From Anoplolepis gracilipes (lineage: Eukaryota; Arthropoda; Insecta; Hymenoptera; Formicidae): a stretch of DNA of 64,000 bases. The stretch covers positions 7,220,001-7,284,000 of the forward strand of contig NC_132971.1 of NCBI RefSeq assembly GCF_047496725.1. The letters run 5' to 3'. This document shows, in pieces, positions 11,210-22,140 of this stretch. The position numbers and the translations under genes are program-made. Below the pieces are notes generated by a model. It worked only from the letters and a program-made list of their open reading frames with translations, did no database searches and was not told where the DNA came from. Positions within the stretch are counted from its first letter, which is position 1, and every line of letters starts with the position of its first letter.

Positions 11210-13765
11210 ATATATGTATGTGTATGTATGTAAAAAAACGAAAATAAAATACTACTTTTATAATTTTTATTTTGTAAATAATTATTATTTAATCATAATT
11301 TTATTTAATAAATAATAAATTCTCTTTTTAAGGCATAATTAAAAATAATGTTGCAAATCATATATATATTATTTTACTGTAGATTCTCTATATGAAAACT
11401 ATTAAAGCTCTTACCTAGTATTGGCGAAGGTAGCATGAGGAACTTGAGCGAGATTATTTCTGCTCAGATCAATTCTCTGCAATCGTGTATTCTCCTGAAA
11501 TATATCTGGTCGTAGAACTTCCATTCGGTTGCCCCGAAGATTTATATCCATCAGCGATTTCAAAGGTCGAAAGCTTCGTCCGTGCAACGTGACCAGTCGA
11601 TTGTATTTCAAGTCCAGTTGCTCCAATCTCAAGAGTCCGTCGAAAACGCCATCGTCTATAACTCTCAGAGTATTATAGCCCAAACTCAATTTTCTCAAGC
11701 TCGACAAGTCAGCCAGGCTGCCAGGCGGAATTCTTTCGATTCCGTTCGCGCTTAGATCCAGCGATCGTAGGGCGGGCAGAGACAGATCCTGAGAGGACAC
11801 AACTGGCAGAGCGACGATACGATTCATGGGCATGTGAAGGTGCTCGATGTCCTTCGGTAGACCAGGAACCACTTCCACCATACGATTCCAGCCGATGTCC
11901 AGCTCGTACAAATTAGTCAGATGTCGAAAGGTCAAGGGGTGAAGAACGGACAGAGCGTTTCTCGAGACGTTGACGTGTTCTAGAGCTGGTGTGCTGAGAA
12001 AGGACTCGGGTTCGATGAGTCCGATGGCGTTACCGCTAAGATCCAACCGTCTGAGATTCGGTAGATTATCAAACAAACGTGGCTCTATGTGACGGAAGTA
12101 GTTCTCCGAAAAATCCAGACCCTGGAATTAGTAATTGATTGAAAATGAATATTATTGATACTTTGATCAAAGATTTTTTTTTTATTTATAAGAATTGAAA
12201 TTTATAAGATTTATAAAATCTTGATTTATAAGTATATATTAAAATGTATGAATTAAAATTTAATTTAAAATTATTTATAATAAATTAAAAAAATATATGT
12301 TTAACTTTTGCTTTCATTACTAATTCAATAAAATCTTTACTTTTAAGGCTGGCAGATTCCAGAAAGGAGCCTCCAGAAGATTCGACAAGGAATTGTTTTT
12401 TAGTCTAAGCTCCCTGAGCGCCGGCATCGCCGTGAACGTTTCTCTCTGCAAAAATGCCAGCCTGTTATGGTTCAGATGCAGCCTCTCCAAAGTGGGGTGG
12501 CCTCTTAGAGCACCGAAGGGTATTTCCTCTAACTGATTGTGACTGGCGTCTAAAAACTTTAACCTTGGCAGAGCTTCAAACACCGATCGTATCTCAGCTA
12601 CGTGGCTAAGGTCATTGTTAATTAGCCACATCTCTTCCAATGCATTTCCCGTCCGATGCGGAAAAAATTCCGGATGGATGCGGTGAATCAAGTTGTGATT
12701 CAGGTCCACGGACTTGAGAGCCGGTACTCGTTGAAAAGCCCCGGCGAATATCTCCGTAATGTGATTGCGCGACATATAAAGGCGCGATAAAACGGGAAGA
12801 TCGACGAAGGAATCCTCGCCGAGGCGATTGATGCGATTCCGATCCAGACGTATCACCGACAACGACGGGAGATCCAGGCACGCTCGACCGACCATACCAG
12901 CGTCGATTATCGCGTTTCCGACCAGCGATATTTCTTTGAGTTCCGGCAGATCGATCACGGCCCGCGGATGAATCCAGTGAATCCCGGAATCGGTGACATT
13001 GATCAGTTCCAGTCGAGGCAAATCACGAAAGAGGCCGGCCTCCAGCCTCGTCAGTCTCGGGCTGCCGAATACGTGAAGCTGTTCCAGATTGGGAATGTCG
13101 CGAAAGTTCCTCGGGGCGAGTTCCAGCAAGGCCGGGGAGTTGATCTGCAGATACCTCAGCTTCGGCAAACCGGTGAACTTGGGCAATCGCTTCATCACGC
13201 GACTCTGCAGCGTCACCGCCTCGAGACCCTGCAGATTCTCCAAACTATCCACAGGTAGAGACCGCAGATCGGGTTCGACGATGAACAATTCCAGCAGGGA
13301 ATCGTGCAAACCTTCCAGCCAACCTGACGACACCCTCTCGAGCCGATTGTTCCGCAGCATCAGACGCAAAACTCTCAAGGTCGCGAACACCTTGCCGGGC
13401 AGACTAGGTAAGTTGTTGTTCTCCAAGATCAGTTCGTCCACCGGTTGGTCCACGTAGTGACTCACCGCCTTCAGACCTTCCAGCACCTTCGGTAACTCGC
13501 TGTGACTGCACCTACGCGCGAATTTATTATGGCATTTTGTTCAGCAGATTATCTCTCTTAATTTCTTCATTCAGAATTAATATTCTCTCTCATCTACTTG
13601 CCATATCTGAATCTCCATATCACGCGTCGAGCATCTGCAGGGAAGTATCCTTTCCTGAGGCGGACATCCGTAATCGGGATCTAACTGAGCACCGGCACCG
13701 ATGGAACGGAGTGCCAGAAGCCAGCCGACTATCAGAAGTCCACCGCCTTCCGACGGCCTGACCAT
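6001..13765 (-). CDS. atk: Large extracellular leucine-rich-repeat protein, artichoke orthologue (ten coding exons)
   Basis: Coding exons in transcript order are 13765-13602, 13511-12341, 12121-11415, 10503-10179, 9923-9657, 9246-9093, 8884-8678, 8361-7590, 7183-6822 and 6500-6001. They total 4,629 nt (1,542 aa) with every phase consistent. Residues 1-26 are a signal peptide. An LRRNT cap follows (C34, C43, C45, C56 in the IQIWCSHS motif), then many 24-residue LRRs up to about residue 929. An LRRCT cap follows (NPLSCSCGMLWLRGWL, C935 onward), then a Ser/Thr-rich stalk containing FTFFGLPLPS. The C-terminus is a hydrophobic run (WLLLLAFLRILI) preceded by polar residues, as in a GPI-attachment signal. 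Length, cap motifs and stalk motifs fit insect artichoke, known in flies for ciliated sensory organ morphogenesis. The name rests on recall. Chaoptin- or ALS-like LRR proteins are the alternative. The first intron is GC-AG. Confidence 0.88.
7302..7421. mobile_element. Foldback MITE, copy 1 (in an atk intron)
   Basis: This is a perfect palindrome of two arms of about 55-57 bp around a 6-bp loop (TGTTGC). The core element at 7304-7419 begins CCCATACAGCACGAATCTTT and ends in its reverse complement. It sits wholly within the atk intron at 7184-7589. The flanking dinucleotide on both sides is CG, possibly a 2-bp target duplication. A second copy lies at 24835-24950. It has no coding capacity, so it must be mobilised in trans if it is mobile at all. 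Confidence 0.9.
9924..10178 (-). other. atk intron D/E
   Basis: This canonical GT-AG intron lies between two LRR-coding exons (phase 0 at CAG/TTT). It is AT-rich and holds no other signal. Confidence 0.85.
10504..11414 (-). other. atk intron C/D, with a TA microsatellite
   Basis: This 911-bp GT-AG intron is the longest in atk. It contains ATG/TA-type repeats at 11120-11225, including an uninterrupted TA run at about 11168-11207. No exon-like sequence was seen in it. Confidence 0.85.
11168..11207. repeat. (TA)n microsatellite
   Basis: About 20 TA dinucleotides in a row, flanked by degenerate TATG repeats, within an atk intron. Confidence 0.9.
13512..13601 (-). other. GC-AG intron of atk
   Basis: The first coding intron (90 bp) starts GCAAGT after exon sequence ATATG and ends CGCGTAG before GTGCAGTCAC. 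Joining there gives I-W-C-S-H-S in frame with the conserved LRRNT cysteine. The nearest GT donor, three bases further on, puts the downstream exon out of frame. GCAAGT is the standard GC-donor consensus. Confidence 0.85.
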
Positions 13766-14300
13766 CGCGCATTTGGACCGTCGTCTACGAGTAACAGTTC
13801 CGCATTTTCTGAAACATGCATTCGCACGCAAACGGACGAATACGAATTTTTTTTTCAATTGAATAACACGAAAATACATTCAAGTCTTTTCGTGATTTTC
13901 TTCAACTACGAGGTCGCTCTTGTACGCACATTTTGCGCGTTGAATATAATTTATTGGCAAAAAGGCCATTAGAAAAATAACAGGAACGAGTGTCACGTTT
14001 CGACACGTGTGACAAGAAAATAATTAAAGCGTCTACGGAGAAGTGACGAATGTGCCAAGTTAGATTAGAAATCTCGTTGGCGAGACGAAACAACGACCGA
14101 TGATTGTCGGATTTTAGGCGTTAAGAGCCCTTCACGGACGTCACGGTATGCCCCTGTATCCTGGGCGCGACGCCCCAAGCACCTGGTATATACGCGTGTA
14201 CACAAGTCACGGTCGTAGACGACAAAATTGATGCCCCGTACCGTAAAGACCGCTAGGACAATCGTTGTCCGCAATAATTGCCGTCGCGCGAGCGCGCTCT
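13766..14300 (-). promoter_or_regulatory. atk 5' leader and probable promoter region
   Basis: Upstream of the atk start the minus strand has an acceptor-like TGTTTCAG at about 13813-13820, so a leader intron is likely. Between it and the start codon an ATG opens a five-codon frame ending in TAG, and an overlapping ATG lies 6 bp before the true one. Further upstream, 14090-14300 is notably GC- and CpG-rich for this window (GACGTCACGG, GCGCGACGCC, CGCGCGAGCGCGC), as expected of a promoter. No transcription start can be fixed from sequence. Confidence 0.45.
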
Positions 14301-17300
14301 TGATGTGCCTATAGAGAAACGACGTATGAAGAGCCAGAGAACGATTTAAAAATTAAAAATTCGCACCTTGAAAAAAAAGAAAGTCGGAGAGATTGTTGCG
14401 TACTTATTAATAAGCATGCAGCACTCGTTCGCTTAATTGACGAAGTAACATGTCAAATGAAATATAAAATTATACAATCGTATCGTTGTAAGGTTGAAGA
14501 ATTATTAGATAACATTTTGCTTCCTCTACTTTAGGATGTAATATTTCGCATAATCGCTAAGCGAGAAGAACAAGTCGCGATTAACATGAAAGAAGATTGC
14601 AATTTGGTGTGTGTATAGAATGATAAAGACGTTTGCCAGAGAGATCTTGTCACGCGGAAATACGAGGATTTCGTAATGCGTCGGTCTTTAAGAAGCAAAA
14701 CAATCGGACGGCCTGAAAAGTCATTCGCACGTGAAAAACGTCGATATAGCGCGATATGCGATAAATGATTCGAGATTGCCTTATTGTTGCATCAATGGAA
14801 AGAGCCGTCTCTGACGCATATCTGTTTCCGCATTTCGAGAGTGTGTATCATCATTTCATTTTCAGACTTAGATGATAATATAAAAATTAATTGTACTCTG
14901 TAGTTCCAAAGAAGCAGGTGGTTTGCATTAGTACTTAATATCCATGAAATAAAAAATTGGAATTAAAGTTTGGAATTCTAGAAAACTATTGAATATTGAA
15001 AATCATTTCAATCGATATTTATACGAAACTTTTTTAATGCACGATATAAAAAATTTTTTTTGTATTACTTTAGTAGCAGTAAAGTTGCATTTAATAGACT
15101 ATTTATTTAAAAAAGCATTGTATTTTACTATTTTGGAAAAAATAATAATTAATGAAAAGACAATTAATTGCCTTCTAGTTCCATTGTTACTGTCATAATC
15201 TTGAATTTTGACCAAACAATAAGGCACAATAAGACGTAATTTTAGTGAAAGTGATTCTTATTTCCTGATATTTCGCCGTCACTGACCTCCGAGCATCTCA
15301 TTTTCTGCCGTGAATGATTTCGCATGTTATTATGTAATTGCATGAGGAAGGTTGTATAAATCTGTGCCTCAATTGATCATTCATTGCAATGTGTAGGTTG
15401 TTGACACATGTGAGTACGAGAATCCTGATCAAATAATTGATCTCGAATTACGTTTTGTAAAAAAATCTTTTCACATTTAATTACTTATTTTTTTTATTAA
15501 TTAAAACTTTTTATTTATATATAAAGCCTCATTAAAAAACAAATCTAGCACTATGTTATCAAAATTATTTTTAAAAAATGCCGAATATAAAAATATTTTA
15601 CTTTTATAAAATGCTTACCTTCTATATCAACGCTGTTCACCAAACTAATACCTTGCTTCTGTAAAATCCTGAAGACTCTTACGTTTTTTTTTTTTCTTTT
15701 TCAGCAAGAACAAAATCTACGAGGAGGAAGAAAAATATTTCCACTCGGTCTTCTCGCGTATAAAAGTGTTTTCTTTTTCGAGAGGTACGTAATCAACTTA
15801 TCTTACCACTTCGTTTTTAATACCGTCTCCCGATCGCGAGTGCGACTCTTCGTGATCTCGTTACGGGCACACACTAAATGCACCGAAGAGGCTGTTCGCA
15901 AAAGCATGGGGGTTTACACAAACTCGAGGGGAGAAGATAACGGTGGCGGGAGGAACGCAAAGAGAATTGCGAAGCGCGTGTCCAGCCACCGTGAAGACAC
16001 GTTTCCAGGAAATTCTTCCCTTTCCCCACGAATCTCACCGATCGCCGAATGTAATTCGGCGTCGGTGAAAAATCTCCTTCCTTTCATTTTCCTTCTTGCA
16101 TACCTGATAAAGCAACTGGGATCGAACGCACTCTAATCGAAATAGAAGAAATCTAAAAAAAAAAGAACTATTCAATAACTGTAAATTGATTAGTTATACA
16201 TCCTATATGTTCTAAAAATACAGTAAATTAATGATTTTAATGTATATACATATACGTAATGTTATATCATAAATAAAAGTAAACTAGCTGAAGAGAAGTG
16301 ATATAAAAAAATGCGAAAAAGCAAAATATCTTGATCAGAAATCTTTCTATGCTTAATATGTATATAAATAATATTATAATTAATTATATCGTCATCATTT
16401 TATAAGTAAAAATATACAAGAATTTAATTTACATATTGATTAAAGCATGGTAAGCAATGTTGTTATGAAAGTTTCTTTATCAATCTTTAATCTTGATATT
16501 CATATAGCATTCACGTGTGACTTTATACACTGACGTTTTAATGTGAAACTTACAGCAATAACCGGTTTAGAATCGCCTGAAAAAAGATCGCCTTTCCATT
16601 GGTTTGTAATGCCAAGCCTCCGTCGATTGCTGTAAATAATGATAGGCAAGTAAATGACGTAAACAATATTCTGAATTTAAAGACTCCCGACAAGAAACTA
16701 ACAGTACTTGACACAAATTTATTGGAAATAGTAGAGATCTGTGTTAATTTATCAATGCAACACGATGAAATTCTTGTATTGTCGGTCAAAATCGAGTACA
16801 AGTGGAAAGTAATACATATGAGAAATTATGATCTATTAAATTACATATTGAATTGTGTATTTAAGAGAAATTTACAGAGAAAATTAAATTATACACTAAA
16901 AGTATATTTAAGAGAAATTTATAGAGAAATTCATTTTTATTGTGGAACACCATTATATCATTTTTAACGAATGACTTTGATAAAATAATCGACACTGATA
17001 AAATAATTTTCTATAAAATTTACGTTGGCTACATTAAAAAAGTTAAAAGTTAAATTAAAGAAATAAATTCTATAAAAAAGTGTGATAAATAGTTGGTAAA
17101 AATAAATTGAATTAATATCATGTGTAAATAAATCTCTATAGATAAAAATCAATATTGAAAAAATATTTATATCGTTTTAAATTAAAAAGAAAATATAAAT
17201 AAAAGTAATAGGCATTTTCTTAATAAAATGACAATGCCGTTTATGATTTAAATATAAATAAAAAAACTGGATTTTTCCTGCATATAAATAAATTATCATA

Positions 17301-17416
17301 ATTTGATAAGGATGCTGTCCTCCAGATGAGAAGAGCAGATCTCTAATTGTGAGCAAAAGAGATATCTAGAGTGCCAAAGAATCGATATTATATGCATATA
17401 GAATTGAGAAAACAAG
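14301..17416. other. Intergenic sequence between atk and Tdh
   Basis: This head-to-head spacer is mostly AT-rich. A CpG-richer patch at 15830-16130 has an open frame without family resemblance. An exon-like 80-bp piece (15705-15784) follows a strong polypyrimidine tract with TTTTTCAG and ends before GTACGT, but it is unassigned. The open frame at 16599-16967 is AT-rich and contains a near-tandem duplication of AAGAGAAATTTA-type sequence; I do not support it as a gene. A 35-bp string at 16981-17015 recurs inverted inside the foldback at 17744-17778. Confidence 0.5.
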
Positions 17417-17417
17417 A

Positions 17418-17924
17418 TTAAGGCCTGGTCTACAATTTAATCCTTCTTCGCTGGTGATAAACAACTTAGAGCCTTAAGCAATAATGCTACATTATATCAC
17501 GGACGGTTTTTAAAACCAGTTAAAACGGATGCTGTGTGATCGGCGTGTATCTATACTACATAAGAAGAATTTTAAACGCTGTATTAAGGCCTGGTCTACA
17601 ATAAAATCGTAAGTCATATAAAATTAATAAATCTGATTTGATTATTCTTCTCTAAATTTAACTGTGATTAATTAATTTTTTACGATCTACGACTCTATTG
17701 TAGATCAGACCTTAATACAGCGTTTAAAATTCTTCTTATGCAGTATAGAAAATTATTTTATCAGTGTCGATTATTTTAGTAAAGTAAGTCGTTAAAAATA
17801 GATACACGCCGATCACACAGCATCCGTTCTAACTGGTTTTAAAAACTGGTCATGAGATAATGTAGCATTATTGCTCCAGGCTGTATCAGTTGTTTATCAA
17901 CCACCAGCGAAGAAGGATTAAATT
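17418..17924. mobile_element. Composite foldback element (about 0.5 kb) with a nested TTAA MITE
   Basis: The arms 17435-17603 and 17698-17924 are inverted copies. Examples are ATCCTTCTTCGCTGGTG, GCAATAATGCTACATTAT, CGGATGCTGTGTGATCGGCG and AAGAAGAATTTTAAACGC. The right arm has about 60 extra bases. The centre (17588-17711) is a smaller element flanked by TTAA on both sides (17584-17587, 17712-17715), with ends GGCCTGGTCTACAAT and ATTGTAGATCAGACC. The same tip, preceded by TTAA, also marks the extreme left end at 17418. No coding capacity is seen. Confidence 0.8.
17588..17711. mobile_element. TTAA-flanked MITE, member 1
   Basis: Inverted ends containing GTCTACAAT are bounded by TTAA target duplications. 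The core at 17641-17669 (ATTATTCTTCTCTAAATTTA and the next nine bases) is identical, in inverse orientation, to 39825-39853 of another element in this window. The TTAA target suggests piggyBac-type mobilisation, but no transposase is visible. Confidence 0.75.
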
Positions 17925-18174
17925 CTTCTGTTCTTTATAAAACTTTTTGTAAAGTAACTTGTTCTTGATAGCTTTACAAGTAGATTTACGTAAACAGTAG
18001 ATTTATACAACTTACAATACTCTATGAATTTCTTGTATATTTCTCTTGTTTCTTGAGTAAAGATTTATCGTGATAAACCGTTTAAAATCACAAATAAAAG
18101 ATACAATCAGATTAATAGTATTATCATTGCAAGATCTGTTATATTTTGTGAATCGTGTATCATTTCATAAGATA

Positions 18175-21100
18175 ATGTTGTACAAAAGTATCATTCGACT
18201 CTCGTATTGTTTCACGAGAAGCATTTGCAGGAGCTTTCACGTGTCCGACAATCCCAGTTATAAAGAAAATGATAGCATCAAGAATGTTAATACAAATAAT
18301 ACAAATAAAGTTAAACCGCCGAGGATATTAATAACAGGTAAGCATATGATATGGTTAAAATAAATTAATCTCTATCAGTAAATTTACACAATTCGACAAA
18401 TTTATTTAATTAATGATTAAAAGATAAAACGCACACAATTATATACTCGCATTTTTTTATTTTACCACGCATTAAGAAAATAGATATTATTTAATTAAGT
18501 TTATGGCATTAATTAATTTGGATTGATTTATTATTGGATATAAGTTATTTGTTTATAAAGAGGATCAGAGAAATAAAAAGAAATAATATTTTTCTTAAAT
18601 TGAATCACATACTTGTTTCTTTATAGCTAGACATTGAAAAATAATAGCTTGTTATCGAAAAGTATTACACAAGAACAAAGTAATGTCACATTTCATTCGT
18701 GTTTATACTAAAGGTACAAAGCCTGTCTTCGACGAGCAAATTTTTGTTTAGGCGGTCTCGGACAATTGGGGACGGAATGCGCGAAATTGCTTCGTCGGAA
18801 TTATGGTAACGAGAGTGTCATACTGTCGGACATTATCAAGCCTACGGAGGAGAGTGTGGAGAACGGACCCTTCATCTTCGCCGATATTCTTGACTTCAAG
18901 GGTCTACAGAAAATCGTCGTCGACTACAAGATCGACTGGCTCATTCACTTTAGCGCTTTGCTTAGCGCTGTCGGCGAACAAAACGTACCGCTAGCTGTCA
19001 GAGTCAATATTGAAGGTAAGAGGATAATCCATCTGTTTTTACGTAGGGGAGCAGAATCCGTTTGAAGTTTGACAATATTTGGAATAAAAATATTTTACAA
19101 ATAAACTTGACAAACACATACCAGTGAGTGTATAAAAATATATGTCTTCGGCATTTTATTATTATTTAGATAAAGGAAAATACATAGTTATATTTTTTTG
19201 CTTCATTTATAATGGAAGGCATAAATTTTTCGCGTGAAATGTTCGACTTTCCGCGCACTGCGTCCAAGTGAAATGGAATGTTGTGCCGACGAATGAATTT
19301 GTCATTACGATAATAATTTTAACGCGTTCGCGAAGGGAAGAAAGTGTCCGGGAGAGAAAGCGGACGAGCAGTAGTTGAAACGTGATAGATGGTATCGCGT
19401 ACTCTTCTGCGATTCGCAGACATACCTGAGGAAAAAAAATCGACTTTAGAATCGACATTGAATATCTGAAAGTTTTATTATTTTTCCTCGCACCTGACAG
19501 GAATGCACAACGTCATCGAGTTAGCGAAACAATACAAGTTGAGGATCTTCATACCTTCGACGATCGGTGCGTTCGGCCCGGATTCGCCGAGGAATCCGAC
19601 TCCAAATGTCACGGTGCAACGACCACGTACGATCTATGGTGTCAGCAAGGTTCACGCCGAGCTTCTCGGAGAGTATTATCATCATCGGTTCGGTCTCGAC
19701 TTTCGGTGCCTGCGATTCCCCGGTGTAATCAGCAGCGATCCACCCGGCGGCGGTACCACCGGTGAGAATAAGGTTTTTCCTTTATCACACATTTGTCTCG
19801 CGAGTATCTCTGATGTATAAAGTTAAAATATGAATTAAACATGAAAATTTTTGAGTGATTTTTCAGAACAAATCTCAGTAAACGCTAGATATTTCTGAAA
19901 TATTCCATTCGTATTCCAAAAGTTCTGTATATCCTGAAATGATAGCGAAATGTTTACAGAACGTTCAAATAATTGTGAAATAATCAGAATATTCTGTGAA
20001 CATTACCTGTATGTGTAATAGGAACATTCAGTGTAAATTTTGATATATATATATATGGGATATAAAAAATAAAATAAAAAATAGAATAAAACAGCATACA
20101 AAATAATAAAAAATCAAAACATTTTAGTGCTTATTTGAATATTATCTGCGTATATTCTTTAAATATTCCGGGATGTTTTAGAATATTCTTGGGATGTCAA
20201 TTTTGGATTTTAAGATCATTTTACAAATATTTCAGGATGAATATTTAGCGCTTACTGGGATATAATTTAAAATTTCTAAAGGCAACATTAATAAACATAA
20301 TAAACGCGTGATGTGAAACGTATAGATGGATGATTGATAAATAACATGTTTTTGTAAAAATCTGTTCTCATCATTGTTTAATGTTAATTAATAATGTATG
20401 TGAATAATAATTTTAATGCCCATAAAAAATTAAAGAAAATGAAAAAAAAAATAATCATACCTTATGTTCTTTTACTCAGACAACGTAATTACATAGTTAC
20501 AATTTTAAACGTGTTTACAATTTGAAATAACATGTTTTTCAACTAAAGCGTCGCGATGCTTGCGTGTTAAAGTTTTCCGATTCGTAACAGGATAATCGTG
20601 TTCATGCTTAAGAAACGCTTAATATCGCATATATAAGTCAGGCTGATAACTGATGAAAATTGATACAGGTTTTACCTTTTTTGTGAAGAACTAGAGCATT
20701 AATCGCCATTAAGTTAACTGCATAATGTTGAATTGCATATGTGTGTGTGTGTATATATCATTCTTCAAGGACAATCTCATTTTATTCTACTCATAAATAA
20801 TGCATCGAGTCTCGATTTCTGATTCGTGAAATCGGGTTTTTTCCGTTTTCCTTATTCCGATGCGTAAAGAATCAGTATTCGCACATTAACATCGAGGCAA
20901 GATGTTATAAAAACATGTTTTTACAGAAAAACATATTTATCATTTATTTCATTCAATCGTTTATCTTTTTTCTGTACTTCGTAGGTTGAAGCCGCCATTG
21001 TCTCTCATGAATTATCTTTCTAGAGAAACTTCGATAGTTGAAGGATGCAGTAATAAGAAAAATGTAAATTTCATTCAGATGAGAGAACAATAATAATAAA

Positions 21101-21778
21101 AGAAAAATAAATCATCAGAGTGGCTACAAGAATTTCTTCAAGAATAGCGATTTGAAATTTCATCTGTCTCTTGAAAAATTTCTCGTTTTAGTTATTTTCT
21201 AAAAGACATCGGATTTTGCATATTTCAACGATCTGACAATAAATCTTCCCTTTTCTTTTATTTTTTTTTCACAGATTACGCGGTGGCGGTATTTCACGAA
21301 GGGTTGTTAAACAAAAGGTACGAGTGTTATTTGGAGCCCCACACAAGACTGCCGATGATATACATCGAAGATTGCCTGTCGGCGCTCTTTCAGTTTTTGA
21401 ACACACCTGACGATTTGCTCCGTAGGCGAGTTTATAACGTCACAGCTATGAGCTTCACGCCTGAGGAGTTGTTCAACGAACTCTTCAAGTATATACCAGA
21501 TTTAAAGATAACTTATAAACCAGATAAACGACAATATATCGGTACGTCGTGTATAAAACGCACGTATGTAAAGGGATTGAATGTAAAAAATTTCAATATC
21601 TTGACGTGTGATTTTAGCCGAAAATTGGCCGCAAGTTTTCGATGACAGCGAAGCACGACGGGATTGGGGTTGGCAGCATAAGTACGATCTAGAGAGGCTG
21701 GTGAAATCGATGGTGCGAGATGTTAACACCAATTTTCTACCGAAACACCGATTGAAAGAAGTCAACAGCTACGTATAA
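18175..21778 (+). CDS. Tdh: L-threonine 3-dehydrogenase, mitochondrial (five coding exons)
   Basis: Coding exons are 18175-18337, 18752-19015, 19501-19761, 21275-21541 and 21618-21778. They sum to 1,116 nt (371 aa, about the length of mouse TDH). The enzyme is a short-chain/NAD-epimerase-type NAD+ oxidoreductase that converts L-threonine to 2-amino-3-oxobutyrate in the mitochondrion, feeding glycine and acetyl-CoA. Residues 1-25 are basic, Ser/Arg-rich and non-acidic, as in a targeting peptide (chosen start MLYKSIIRLS). The Rossmann motif ITGGLGQLG covers 53-61. The catalytic Tyr-Lys pair is Y188/K192 in TIYGVSK, with PSTIGAFG before it. PGGGTTDYAV and AMSFTPEEL are family hallmarks. An earlier in-frame Met 35 codons upstream would hide the targeting peptide. 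Intron 3 (1.5 kb) carries a foldback element. AATAAA at 22032-22037 is a plausible poly(A) signal. Confidence 0.95.
19762..21274 (+). other. Tdh intron 3
   Basis: A 1.5-kb GT-AG intron, AT-rich, with a foldback element at 19874-20260 and a short GT run near 20740. No other exon-like sequence is evident. Confidence 0.8.
19874..20260. mobile_element. Foldback MITE within Tdh intron 3
   Basis: The left end, CTCAGTAAACGCTAGATATT followed by TCTGAAATATT, is the inverse of the right end, which read inverted is CCCAGTAAGCGCTAAATATT followed by CATCCTGAAATATT. The arms are diverged, suggesting age. The interior is AT-rich and non-coding, with repeated GAATATTC-type words and a TA run. Confidence 0.65.
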
Positions 21779-22140
21779 ATATATAAAACTTATATGTACC
21801 TCTTGATTTCTTTTGATTGGTGCACATGCTTTGCGAATTTTCATATCAGGAATACAACTATGTAGTTAAACTGTGTCACAAACCTAACTACTAAAATTTT
21901 GATCGAAAGAAGCCAGTAGTTAATGTTAATTATGTAGGAATTAAAACACGCACGCATATTGATGCGTACTTCTATTATATAAATTATAAACACAATATTT
22001 ATTGCAAGAGTTAAGTAGTTGAACAATTATTAATAAAAATATCGATAAATAGGATAAAAAATATATATATTTGGAGAAATTCTGCAAAGTGGATTCAAAG
22101 AATATGTATAAATAAATTTATGATACAAAATAGTTGTTTG

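Noticed and set aside
15840..16136. Plus-strand 98-codon frame in a CpG-richer patch
   Set aside because: It has no ATG at its start and no recognisable domain; more likely regulatory or leader sequence.
16599..16967. Plus-strand 122-codon frame
   Set aside because: AT-rich codon content, an internal near-tandem duplication of simple sequence, and no family resemblance.
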